7,878 nt of DNA from Campylobacteraceae bacterium (GCA_027056615.1 JALUKJ010000303.1:541-8418); one strand, 5' to 3'. Shown: positions 1 to 6,463, numbered from the stretch's first letter. Notes: generated by a model not told the origin, from the letters alone. A program made the numbers and translations.

Positions 1-3
1 ATC

Positions 4-76
4 CTGTAGGTTCGATTTCATCGAACAAAAAATCAGAACCCGTAAAACAATCCGTTCGATGAAATCGAACCTACAG
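4..76. repeat. REP/BIME-like inverted repeat pair
   Basis: Two perfect 23-bp inverted arms (4-26 and 54-76) flank a 27-bp spacer. Each arm is itself a hairpin: GTTCGAT-TTC-ATCGAAC at 10-26 and its reverse complement at 54-70, with a 3-base loop. Directly outside each hairpin lies GTAG (6-9), or CTAC on the other side (71-74). A GTAG tetranucleotide at the foot of a short hairpin is the known hallmark of REP sequences mobilised by RAYT (Y1-type) transposases, and two inverted REPs form a BIME. The assignment is inferred from structure alone; no RAYT gene lies in the window. A protein-binding or transcript-stabilising hairpin is the alternative. Confidence 0.7.
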
Positions 77-86
77 ATTCCAAACA

Positions 87-317
87 TTAATTCGTTAATT
101 CATTGGCATTGGACTTTAGTCCTGAAAAATAATAAGCGAGGCTAAAGCCATCGGTTCCAAAGTGTAAACTACTTATGAAACATGCCATATGATTTTCAAT
201 ATTATTAATAGCTTTTAAGAGCCTAGTACCGTTCTCATTCTCTTTTTGGACTAGTGAAATATTAATATGAATGGTTTTTTCTTGAAAAATTTTTTTAATA
301 GATTCTAAAAAGTTCAT
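87..317 (-). CDS. Doubtful hypothetical protein, 76 aa
   Basis: This open frame begins at ATG 315-317 and encodes a 76-residue protein I do not recognise. It has no signal peptide, membrane segment or known motif. Residues 1-50 are lysine- and asparagine-rich and plausibly helical. Residues from about 54 onward (DGFSLAYYFSGLKSN) are the translation of the palindromic repeat at 108-160, so the C-terminus is probably not evolved as protein. No Shine-Dalgarno sequence is properly spaced; the nearest GGAG is about 20 bases upstream of the ATG. A TATAAT (327-332, minus strand) lies only 9 bases before the start. It could be a chance frame, or the remnant of an older gene interrupted by repeat insertion. 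Confidence 0.2.
   Translation of the reverse strand: MNFLESIKKIFQEKTIHINISLVQKENENGTRLLKAINNIENHMACFISSLHFGTDGFSLAYYFSGLKSNANELTN
108..160. repeat. Second palindromic repeat, REP-like
   Basis: Two short palindromes sit 17 bp apart: GGACTTTAGTCC at 111-122 and GGCTAAAGCC at 140-149. On the minus strand the order is GGCTTTAGCC then GGACTAAAGTCC, within a context that resembles dispersed REP-like repeats I recall from several bacterial phyla. That recollection is not verified here. The element differs in sequence from the pair at 4-76 and lies about 35 bp from it. It forms the last part of the doubtful minus-strand reading frame, which argues that frame is partly repeat DNA. Whether it is multicopy in this genome cannot be seen from one window. 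Confidence 0.5.
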
Positions 318-347
318 ATCTAATTCATTATATTATCTCCAAGGATA

Positions 348-377
348 CCTCTTCCATAATCTTCGATTTTGGAGAGG
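348..377. repeat. Imperfect 13-bp hairpin
   Basis: CCTCT and CC (348-352, 354-355) pair with GG and AGAGG (371-377), and the stem continues through ATAATC against GATTTT to a TTC loop at 362-364. There is one bulged T (353) and one T-T mismatch. No T-tract follows on either strand, so it is a poor intrinsic terminator. It could stabilise the 3' end of the carbonic anhydrase transcript or be another repeat-derived palindrome. Confidence 0.45.
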
Positions 378-392
378 AGGAATGGGAGATTT

Positions 393-422
393 CTTTCCTA
401 CCCCTATAGTAGAGGGAGAAAG
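393..422 (-). terminator. Weak candidate terminator after carbonic anhydrase
   Basis: On the minus strand, starting 5 bases past the carbonic anhydrase stop, CTTTCT pairs with GGAAAG, then CCCT pairs with GGGG after a two-base bulge, leaving an 8-base loop. The stem is broken and contains G-T pairs, and no run of T follows. Position favours a transcript end, but sequence support is weak. Confidence 0.25.
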
Positions 423-426
423 GAAT

Positions 427-1227
427 TTATTTTTCTATACTTCTACCATTAGTAGCTTGAACAGGACGATTGTTATTCATTCCAATCTCTTTGTGAATAG
501 CTGCAATTTGCTCTGCTGAAGCTGTCTGTGGTTGTTTAAGTACAAACCAGTTAACTTGCTCACTACATGGTGGAGTAGTTAAAGAACCCATAAAGTGGTA
601 GTATTCTCTCTTTGCTGGCATAACCACATCTAAATACTCTTTTGAAAACTCAAGTTTACTCTCTTTATTTTTCTCTAATGGAAAACTTTTAATGATTTTA
701 TTTAGTGTTGGGTTCTCTGTTCCCTCTTTGAACATCACAGCTATAACAGCTAATTTACCATCTTTAGTAGCGTGAACAAAGTGTGCTTCTAAAGGAAATG
801 ATTTTCCATTAACATGGTTTTCACTTGGTGTATGGAAGTGAAACTGTTTTAACTCATACGCTTCACCATTAATGGTCAATGTATCTCCATTTTTAATATT
901 TACTTGAACGGTATGTCCATTGTTAATAACACTTTTTGAACCTTGTGGATAGTTAATGTTAAGAGGAGCTAACTCAATATCTTTTGTTGAAACAACATTG
1001 ATTGGTGATTGCTCTTTACCCTCTGAACACATATTAAACTTATCATCTAATGTACTCCAGTGGCTAGGTGCAACATCTCCTGAGTAACCCCAATGTTTAT
1101 GGTGAGTAGTAGCATGTTCGGCATGTCTAGTTGCTTCATGCGTTGATACATTTTTTGGTTGTTGACTACAAGCAGTAAGTAAAATTGATGCTAAAGCAAT
1201 GGTTGCATAGGTTGTGATTTTTTTCAT
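427..1227 (-). CDS. Periplasmic lipoprotein alpha-carbonic anhydrase
   Basis: A zinc enzyme interconverting CO2 and bicarbonate, probably tethered in the periplasm. Residues 1-20 form a lipoprotein signal with lipobox LTAC (Cys20). A histidine-rich linker follows (seven His between residues 30 and 45), then the alpha-CA domain from HWGYSG (45-50). Active-site residues are intact: zinc ligands His130, His132 and His149; Glu147; gatekeeper Thr217 in LTTPP; proton-shuttle His105 in NNGH; Gln128. Cys67 and Cys221 match the usual bacterial alpha-CA disulfide, consistent with export. The 266-residue length is normal for the family. ATG 1227 is preceded by AAGGGA (1233-1238), a good ribosome binding site. 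The gene has its own promoter, so it is probably monocistronic. In related chemolithoautotrophs and in Helicobacter, such enzymes serve CO2 supply or pH control; the role here is inferred. The family assignment is very secure. Confidence 0.96.
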   Translation of the reverse strand: MKKITTYATIALASILLTACSQQPKNVSTHEATRHAEHATTHHKHWGYSGDVAPSHWSTLDDKFNMCSEGKEQSPINVVSTKDIELAPLNINYPQGSKSVINNGHTVQVNIKNGDTLTINGEAYELKQFHFHTPSENHVNGKSFPLEAHFVHATKDGKLAVIAVMFKEGTENPTLNKIIKSFPLEKNKESKLEFSKEYLDVVMPAKREYYHFMGSLTTPPCSEQVNWFVLKQPQTASAEQIAAIHKEIGMNNNRPVQATNGRSIEK

Positions 1228-1257
1228 TCATATCCCTTGATGATTAATTTCATACTA

Positions 1258-1266
1258 ATTATATCA
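1258..1266 (-). promoter_or_regulatory. Extended -10 promoter of carbonic anhydrase gene
   Basis: The minus strand reads TGATATAAT, a perfect TGn-TATAAT extended -10, preceded by a T-run. It lies 31 bases before the start codon, giving a leader of about 24 nt. No well-spaced -35 is visible, as is usual for Campylobacterota sigma-70 promoters. Confidence 0.65.
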
Positions 1267-1363
1267 AAAAAATTGCATACAATATAGTTTTATATAAGAA
1301 AAATATATGCTAAATATAGATTATGTGTAAAAAAGGACGTTTTTGTATTGATATAGTACATCC

Positions 1364-1942
1364 CTAATCATTTACTTTATTAATTGTTAATAATCTACAA
1401 GAGTTCTCTAAAATAGCAACTTTTTTAACCATCTCAGTTAAGTCTCGGTCATAAGAGATAAGTCCAAAACCTTTAATTAGTAGTAAATGGTTTCTATTTT
1501 GTTTAAAATATTGGGCTATCTCATAAGGGGCTCTCTCTTCCCAATCATTAAAGTTTTGTGGGTCATATACGTGAATTTCTTTTAAGATAGTATAGCCATA
1601 GTAGTCTTTTGGAATAACTAAGGAGTGGTCAAATGAGTAAGCAGTAGCATATGGTGGCATGGTATAGGAGATATATTTGGCACTTGCTAGAGTCTTGTAG
1701 ATTTCTAGGTGAATTTCACTGTCAGAAGAAGCCTCTTTCCAACGGTAATCTTTTCGTATGTTACAAGTAAGACGAATAAATCCATTGTCGGTTACTTCAT
1801 CTAAAATAATCTCTTTCTTGTTGATTACAAATGAATTCAAATCAACTTTTGCAGAGATAGAACCGTGAAAAACACCAAAGTAATTTTTAGCAAACATGGA
1901 GTGAGAGATATGTTGAAGTTCTTTAAGTAAGTGAGCATCCAT
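1364..1942 (-). CDS. Class II aldolase/adducin-fold protein, catalytic His absent
   Basis: A 192-residue protein with the layout of the class II aldolase/adducin family (typically about 200 residues). It shows HGSIS (26-30) in the place of the family's GN-S loop, SDSEIHLEIY (73-82) matching the conserved SSE-H--IY helix, PPYATAYS (96-103) matching the H-TA-S segment, and KGFGLISYDRDLTEMV (157-172) matching NHGLI-----L-EA. By hand alignment to fuculose-phosphate aldolase the three metal-binding histidines are replaced: Tyr93 and Met95 for the H-x-H pair, Phe159 for the NHG histidine. Glu76 in the place of the catalytic acid is kept. Retro-aldol chemistry of the usual type is therefore unlikely, and a binding or structural role, as in adducin, is possible. 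It is divergent from rsmH. The start ATG 1942 has AGGA (1953-1956) 10 bases upstream. Family fairly sure, function unknown. Confidence 0.85.
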   Translation of the reverse strand: MDAHLLKELQHISHSMFAKNYFGVFHGSISAKVDLNSFVINKKEIILDEVTDNGFIRLTCNIRKDYRWKEASSDSEIHLEIYKTLASAKYISYTMPPYATAYSFDHSLVIPKDYYGYTILKEIHVYDPQNFNDWEERAPYEIAQYFKQNRNHLLLIKGFGLISYDRDLTEMVKKVAILENSCRLLTINKVND

Positions 1943-1971
1943 GAGAATCTAATCCTAATTTTGATAATTTT

Positions 1972-1980
1972 TGTTATTAT
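1972..1980 (+). promoter_or_regulatory. Candidate extended -10 promoter of rsmH operon
   Basis: TGT-TATTAT fits TGn-TATAAT with one mismatch and would start transcription near 1987, about 19 nt before the rsmH ATG. No -35 with normal spacing is seen (TTGATA at 1961 is too close). It shares bases with the opposing promoter at 1976-1984. Confidence 0.4.
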
Positions 1981-1984
1981 ATCA
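1976..1984 (-). promoter_or_regulatory. Extended -10 promoter of aldolase-like gene
   Basis: The minus strand reads TGATATAAT after a T-run, identical to the element before the carbonic anhydrase gene. It is 33 bases before the start codon, giving a leader of about 27 nt. It overlaps the proposed plus-strand -10 of rsmH. Confidence 0.6.
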
Positions 1985-2005
1985 AAAAAGTAAAAAGAAG
2001 AGTTA

Positions 2006-2944
2006 ATGAAAAATATACCCCATATCCCTGTACTACTTGGTGAAGTCCTAGATGGATTCTCTAATATAAAAGAGGGTTATTTTGTAGACTGTACACTTGG
2101 CTATGCAGGACATAGCGAAGCGATGTTAAAAAGATATGAGCAGATAAATCATATTGGTATTGATAGAGATGATGAAGCTCTGGCTTTTTCTAAAGTAAGG
2201 TTAGAGCCTTTTAGAGAACGCTCTACACTCTATAAAGGGACATTTGCCAACACACTACCAACCCTTAAAGAGTCACCTATTACAGGTTTGTTAGCCGATT
2301 TTGGAGTTTCATCTTTGCAACTTGATAAGATGGAGCGTGGTTTTTCGTTTGAGAGTGAGACCTTAGATATGCGAATGGATTCAAGTGCCAAGCTTTCAGC
2401 CTATGAGGTGGTCAATGAGTACCCACAAGAGAAGTTGGAGTATATATTAAACCATTATGGAGAGGTTCGTTCATACAAAAGGATTGCATCTGCCATTGTT
2501 CAAGCACGAGCTAAAAAGCCTATAGAGAGTGGCACAGAACTTTCAGATATTATCTGTACCGTTATTCCTCGTAGGGGAAAAATACATCCTGCAACTCTCT
2601 CTTTTCAAGGTATTCGTATAGAAGTAAATAATGAATTAGGAGAGATAGAGGGGCTTTTAGATGTGCTTGAAGCAAAGTTTAAAAATGGTGAGTTAAATGG
2701 AGCAATTATTTCACTCATTACTTTTCACTCTTTAGAGGATAGATTGGTTAAAAACCGTTATAAAAAATGGGCAACCAAATGTATTTGTGACCCACAAGCT
2801 ATGCGTTGTACTTGTGGAAAAAACAATGAGTTGGGTAAGATGTTGACACGAAAACCTATAGTTGCAACTAAAGATGAGTTAAAAATAAATGCTAGGTCAC
2901 GTTCTGCTAAACTTAGGACGTTTATATTTAAGGAGAAAAAATGA
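2006..2944 (+). CDS. rsmH: 16S rRNA (cytosine(1402)-N4)-methyltransferase RsmH
   Basis: RsmH (formerly MraW) methylates N4 of C1402 in the 16S rRNA decoding centre using S-adenosylmethionine. The protein has 312 residues, the normal length. Visible signatures are HIPVLLGEVL (6-15), the SAM-binding DCTLGYAGHS (28-37), GIDRD (51-55), LADFGVSS (96-103), HPATLSFQGIRIEVNNEL (194-211), FHSLEDR (240-246) and the C-terminal ARSRSAKLR (296-304). An insert CIC-(x6)-CTC at 259-270 gives four paired cysteines, which I recall as typical of Campylobacterota RsmH and which may bind metal. The gene begins at ATG 2006 behind a weak GAAGAG (1997-2002). Its stop overlaps the next start as ATGA. rsmH commonly heads a division and cell-wall cluster; here only the ftsL-like gene follows it. 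Confidence 0.97.
   Translation: MKNIPHIPVLLGEVLDGFSNIKEGYFVDCTLGYAGHSEAMLKRYEQINHIGIDRDDEALAFSKVRLEPFRERSTLYKGTFANTLPTLKESPITGLLADFGVSSLQLDKMERGFSFESETLDMRMDSSAKLSAYEVVNEYPQEKLEYILNHYGEVRSYKRIASAIVQARAKKPIESGTELSDIICTVIPRRGKIHPATLSFQGIRIEVNNELGEIEGLLDVLEAKFKNGELNGAIISLITFHSLEDRLVKNRYKKWATKCICDPQAMRCTCGKNNELGKMLTRKPIVATKDELKINARSRSAKLRTFIFKEKK
2930..2935 (+). promoter_or_regulatory. Ribosome binding site of ftsL-like gene
   Basis: AAGGAG lies inside the last codons of rsmH, 5 bases before ATG 2941. It is the best Shine-Dalgarno sequence in the operon. It fixes the start of the small overlapping gene and makes that gene likely to be real. Confidence 0.75.
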
Positions 2945-3180
2945 ATACAAAAGTTAAAGAAGAGAATGGCGTAACTATGGGGATGATACTTATTACAATT
3001 TCATTAACAGCTTTAGTACTCCTTTTAACTATTCCAAATATCTATTTAGACAATCATATCTACTATGAGAGTCGTACTTTGGCTCATTTAAACAAGATAA
3101 AAACAACACTAGAAGAGGAACAAGTACTTATTAAGAACAAACTAGAGGTTATTAATGTTCGTGAAAATCTTGATAATTAA
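2941..3180 (+). CDS. Small single-span coiled-coil protein, FtsL-like
   Basis: A 79-residue protein with a short cytoplasmic N-terminus, one membrane span at about residues 14-35, and a charged helical tail (about 38-75) with heptad-like spacing of Leu, Ile and Val suggesting a coiled coil. This is the architecture of FtsL and FtsB, bitopic division proteins that form a periplasmic coiled coil recruiting the FtsWI septal peptidoglycan synthase. FtsL has almost no sequence signature, so the call rests on architecture and on position directly after rsmH, where ftsL sits in the classical dcw cluster. It overlaps rsmH by 4 bp (ATGA), implying translational coupling, and is 9 bp from the RND gene. 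At 79 residues it is short for FtsL, but short forms exist. Other small coiled-coil membrane proteins remain possible. Confidence 0.65.
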   Translation: MNTKVKEENGVTMGMILITISLTALVLLLTIPNIYLDNHIYYESRTLAHLNKIKTTLEEEQVLIKNKLEVINVRENLDN

Positions 3181-3189
3181 GAGTAGTAG

Positions 3190-6100
3190 ATGATTAGAAA
3201 ATTTCTTGAATTTGCCATTGACCGTCCTGTTTTAAACCATTTGGTAATGGTCTTGATGATTGTTATGTCTATTTTTGCTTATAAAAGCATCCCAAAAGAG
3301 ATTTTTCCACCCTCTCAACTTGATGAGATAGTCATTTCAGGGTCATACATTGGAGCAAGTGGTGATGTGCTTGATAAGATGGTAGTCAAAAGCATTGAAG
3401 ATGGGCTTAAGACAATTTCAGAGATAGATGAGGTCGATACTACCATTCAAAATGGATTCTTTAAAATAGAAGCTTCAATTTTACCTCACAATGACAATCA
3501 ACAGATTTTAGGGAATGTTAAAGATATTATCTCTAAAAATAGACGTGATTTACCTGCTGATATGGATGAGCCAATTGCACAGATAAGAGTACATGACTAC
3601 CCTTTACTATTGGTGGCTGTGGCAGGTGGAGAGAGTAGAAAAGATTTAGTTGATGGAGCAAATGATTTAAAAGACCGATTGAGTAATATCTCTGGTTTAG
3701 CTGATATTGCTATACGAGGTGAGTCAGACGAAGAGGTTTTAATTACCCTTGACCAAAAGAAGATAGATGCATTTGGACTCTCTAAAACGGCTGTCTATTC
3801 TGCTATTGGGTCACTCTCATCTATTTTTCCTGTAGGAACAGTAAAAGCAAAAGGAGAACACCTCTACATCTCAACTATCAATGGAGAGAAGAGTAAAAAG
3901 AAGTTAGAAGATACTCTGTTAACTGTAAATGGAAAACGTTTCTATCTACATGATATTGCCTCTGTTAGGGTTGGGTTGGCAGAACCTGTACAACTTTCAC
4001 ACTTTAACTCTAAACCTAATATCTCTTTAAATATTACAAAAACTAAAGAGGGAAATGCTATTGAGTTGACTAAAAAGGTTCGAGAGGTTCTAAAAGAGTT
4101 TAACAAAAAATATGAAGGGAAATTGACCTTTGAAGCCTATACCGATACATCAATTTGGATTAAAAACCGTCTAAACTTGGTCTCTTCAAATATTATGTTT
4201 GGTCTTATTATGGTATTTTTGGCTCTTCTTTTAACACTAAATGTTCGTATTGCTTTTGTGGTTGGTTTGGGGATTCCTACTTCATTTATGATAGCTCTAA
4301 TTTCAGCCGAGATGATGGGAGAGAGTATCAATATGCTTTCACTTATGGGTGCATTAATTGCTCTTGGAATGTTGGTTGATGAAGCTATTGTTGTAGCAGA
4401 AAATATCTACAGACATATTGAGATGGGAAAATCTCCACGAGAGGCTTCCATAGATGGAGCTGTGGAGATGTTTCCTGCTGTACTTACTGCTACCATGACA
4501 ACAGTTTTTGCATTTTTACCTCTGCTTATTATGTCAGGTGAGATGGGAATGTTTATTAGAATTTTGCCAATTATGATTTCTATTTTACTCTTAAGCTCTC
4601 TCTTTGAAGCATTCTATTTTTTACCTCTTCATGCTAAAGAGTTTTTTTCTATGGGAAAGATAGAAAATATACAAAAAGAGCAGAGCCAATTTTGGAAAAA
4701 ATTGATTTCTCTTTATCGTTTTATCTTAAAGGGATTGCTAAAATTTAAAGCAACCTCTCTACTTCTTTTAGTGGGCTTAATTATTTTTGGTACAGTAGCA
4801 ATGTTTAAAGTGAGTAAGTTTCAGCTTATGCCTGAATTTGATGTGCAACAGATTCATCTTAATGGTAAAGTCAATATTAACAACTCTTTAACCGATACAG
4901 AGAAGTATGTAACTCATATTGAAGAGGAGTTACTAAAATATTTAGATAAAAAAGAGGTAGACTCTGTCACTTCGGTTATTGGTTTTAAGATGAATCAAGA
5001 CCAAACTTTTGATACGGGAGATAACCTTTTCCATATTTTTATTAATCTTCATGAAAGAGCTCCTGAAAACTTTTTTGACAAATATATTAATCCACTATTT
5101 TCGCTAGAGTATGATGACTCTGATATGATACGTAATAAATCAGCCCAAGCAATAACAAAAGATGTTCAGAATGGTATCTTAGAGAAAATGAGAAAGCTCA
5201 AAGATAAAGATGGTAAAGCTGTTTTTGAAGAGTTTAATATTTACGCCCAACAGACAGGAATGGTAGGAAATGACATCGAAATTGGTTTTTCAGATGAAAA
5301 TCAAAGTAAGGTATTAGAGACGTTAGCCAAAGTAGAGAAAAAACTAGCCACCATAAAAGGGGTACATGACATTGGAGATAATGCCACCGAGGGAGAGCGT
5401 GAGTTAAAACTTAGAGTCAATGAGTATGGACAGTCGTTAGGACTCAATGAGAGTTATATTTCACAAATTCTTAGAGGTTCATTCTTTAAAGCAGAGTATA
5501 GTAAAATGTTTAACCAAGAGGGACTGCTTCGAGTTAAGTTAGAAGACAAATATAAAGATAAGAAAGGTACATTAAGTAACTTTAAACTTACTACTCCTGA
5601 TGGTAAAGTAGTAGCACTTAAAGAGGTTTGTGATTTTATCTATCAAAAGAGCTTTGTACGTATCTTTAAAGAGAATGGGGTTAGGGTTAACTCTCTTTAT
5701 GGAGCAGTAGACAAAAGTATAATTGTTCCACAAGAGGTGATGAAAAAGTTAGAACCACTACTTGATGAGGTACGAAAAGAGGGTATAAAAGTAATAATCA
5801 AGGGTGAGAAGAAAGCCAATGACCAAATTATATTGGAGATGACACAAGCAGGACTAATTGCTGGTTTTCTTATCTTTATTACATTAGTTTGGATGTTTAA
5901 CTCTTTTGTGCAACCTCTTATTATCTTATCTATTATTCCTCTCTCTATTTTAGGTGTTTTAGTAGGTACAAAACTTATGGGCTTAAACCTAACCATGACA
6001 GGAGCAATGGGTATTGTCGGACTTGCAGGAGTAGTTGTTAATGATGGGCTTATTATGTTAGAGTTTATACGCAAAGCAAATACTACTAAAGAGATTTTAG

Positions 6101-6360
6101 ATTATGCAGGGCAACGCTTTAGACCTATTATATTAACGTCGGTCACTACAGTTTTAGGTTTGGCTTCGCTTATCTTCTTTGCTTCTGGTCAAGCTCTTAT
6201 TTTGCAACCAATGGCAATTAGTTTGGGTTTTGGGGTTGCTTGGGCTACTGTATTAAACTTATATTTTGTTCCGTTGATGTATGCTGTGTTGTATCGAGTT
6301 GGAGAGAAAGAGAAACGTGGGTTGTTGTTGAGTACTTTGTGGAGAAAGATTGTAGGTTGA
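3190..6360 (+). CDS. RND-superfamily inner-membrane efflux permease
   Basis: A 1056-residue protein of normal HAE/AcrB-type length that would export substrates by proton exchange. Layout: TM1 (about 14-31), first periplasmic porter region (about 32-330), TM2-6 (332-480), TM7 (520-540), second porter region (about 541-880), TM8-12 (885-1037). The N-terminus FAIDRPVLNHLVMVLM and the TM4 motif GMLVDEAIVVAENI (393-406) are family signatures. In the proton relay AcrB's Asp407-Asp408 pair reads Asp397-Glu398. The TM10 lysine (AcrB Lys940) is replaced by Asn951 in GVVVNDGLIMLEF, a variant seen in a known RND clade; Arg978 and Thr983 in RFRPIILTS are kept. No adaptor or outer-membrane gene adjoins it, so partners must be encoded elsewhere or the pump acts without them. 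ATG 3190 has only a weak AAGAG upstream. Substrate unknown. Confidence 0.93.
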   Translation: MIRKFLEFAIDRPVLNHLVMVLMIVMSIFAYKSIPKEIFPPSQLDEIVISGSYIGASGDVLDKMVVKSIEDGLKTISEIDEVDTTIQNGFFKIEASILPHNDNQQILGNVKDIISKNRRDLPADMDEPIAQIRVHDYPLLLVAVAGGESRKDLVDGANDLKDRLSNISGLADIAIRGESDEEVLITLDQKKIDAFGLSKTAVYSAIGSLSSIFPVGTVKAKGEHLYISTINGEKSKKKLEDTLLTVNGKRFYLHDIASVRVGLAEPVQLSHFNSKPNISLNITKTKEGNAIELTKKVREVLKEFNKKYEGKLTFEAYTDTSIWIKNRLNLVSSNIMFGLIMVFLALLLTLNVRIAFVVGLGIPTSFMIALISAEMMGESINMLSLMGALIALGMLVDEAIVVAENIYRHIEMGKSPREASIDGAVEMFPAVLTATMTTVFAFLPLLIMSGEMGMFIRILPIMISILLLSSLFEAFYFLPLHAKEFFSMGKIENIQKEQSQFWKKLISLYRFILKGLLKFKATSLLLLVGLIIFGTVAMFKVSKFQLMPEFDVQQIHLNGKVNINNSLTDTEKYVTHIEEELLKYLDKKEVDSVTSVIGFKMNQDQTFDTGDNLFHIFINLHERAPENFFDKYINPLFSLEYDDSDMIRNKSAQAITKDVQNGILEKMRKLKDKDGKAVFEEFNIYAQQTGMVGNDIEIGFSDENQSKVLETLAKVEKKLATIKGVHDIGDNATEGERELKLRVNEYGQSLGLNESYISQILRGSFFKAEYSKMFNQEGLLRVKLEDKYKDKKGTLSNFKLTTPDGKVVALKEVCDFIYQKSFVRIFKENGVRVNSLYGAVDKSIIVPQEVMKKLEPLLDEVRKEGIKVIIKGEKKANDQIILEMTQAGLIAGFLIFITLVWMFNSFVQPLIILSIIPLSILGVLVGTKLMGLNLTMTGAMGIVGLAGVVVNDGLIMLEFIRKANTTKEILDYAGQRFRPIILTSVTTVLGLASLIFFASGQALILQPMAISLGFGVAWATVLNLYFVPLMYAVLYRVGEKEKRGLLLSTLWRKIVG

Positions 6361-6463
6361 GGGGTTAACGACTAACTTTAGTAATAAATGCCTTTCTAGC
6401 AGTTATTTAAGTTCAATAATCTCTCTTTCTTGTGTTTAGCTTTTAAACTATTATAAAACTAAA

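Larger units (their letters stand above)
318..426. other. Non-coding spacer rich in hairpins
   Basis: This spacer lies downstream of the carbonic anhydrase gene and holds two predicted hairpins (348-377 and 393-422), listed separately. I see no supported gene here. If the doubtful frame at 87-317 is not real, the whole of 1-426 is a non-coding, palindrome-rich stretch. Confidence 0.6.

Noticed and set aside
1..76. A CRISPR array or integron attC site at the repeat pair
   Set aside because: There are only two units and they are inverted, not direct repeats with regular spacers. No GTTRRRY/RYYYAAC core and no cas or integrase gene is seen.
1258..1282. TTGTAT (minus strand, 1277-1282) as -35 for the carbonic anhydrase promoter
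   Set aside because: The spacer to the -10 would be only 13 bp. The extended -10 makes a -35 unnecessary.
1329..1365. A terminator after the aldolase-like gene
   Set aside because: The A/T stem around GGACG and the GTATT/AGTAC pairing are only about 5 bp each and contain weak pairs. They are too unstable to call.
427..1942. Carbonic anhydrase and aldolase-like genes as one functional operon
   Set aside because: They are co-oriented, but 136 bp apart with a good promoter directly before the carbonic anhydrase gene, and no biochemical link is evident.
4137..4331. A 64-codon minus-strand open frame inside the RND gene
   Set aside because: It is antisense to conserved TM2-TM3 coding sequence and has no recognisable protein features. 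It is a shadow of the real gene.
5697..6074. A 125-codon minus-strand open frame inside the RND gene
   Set aside because: It is antisense to the conserved TM8-TM10 region. Its Ile/Pro/Thr-rich composition is what the reverse complement of membrane segments produces.
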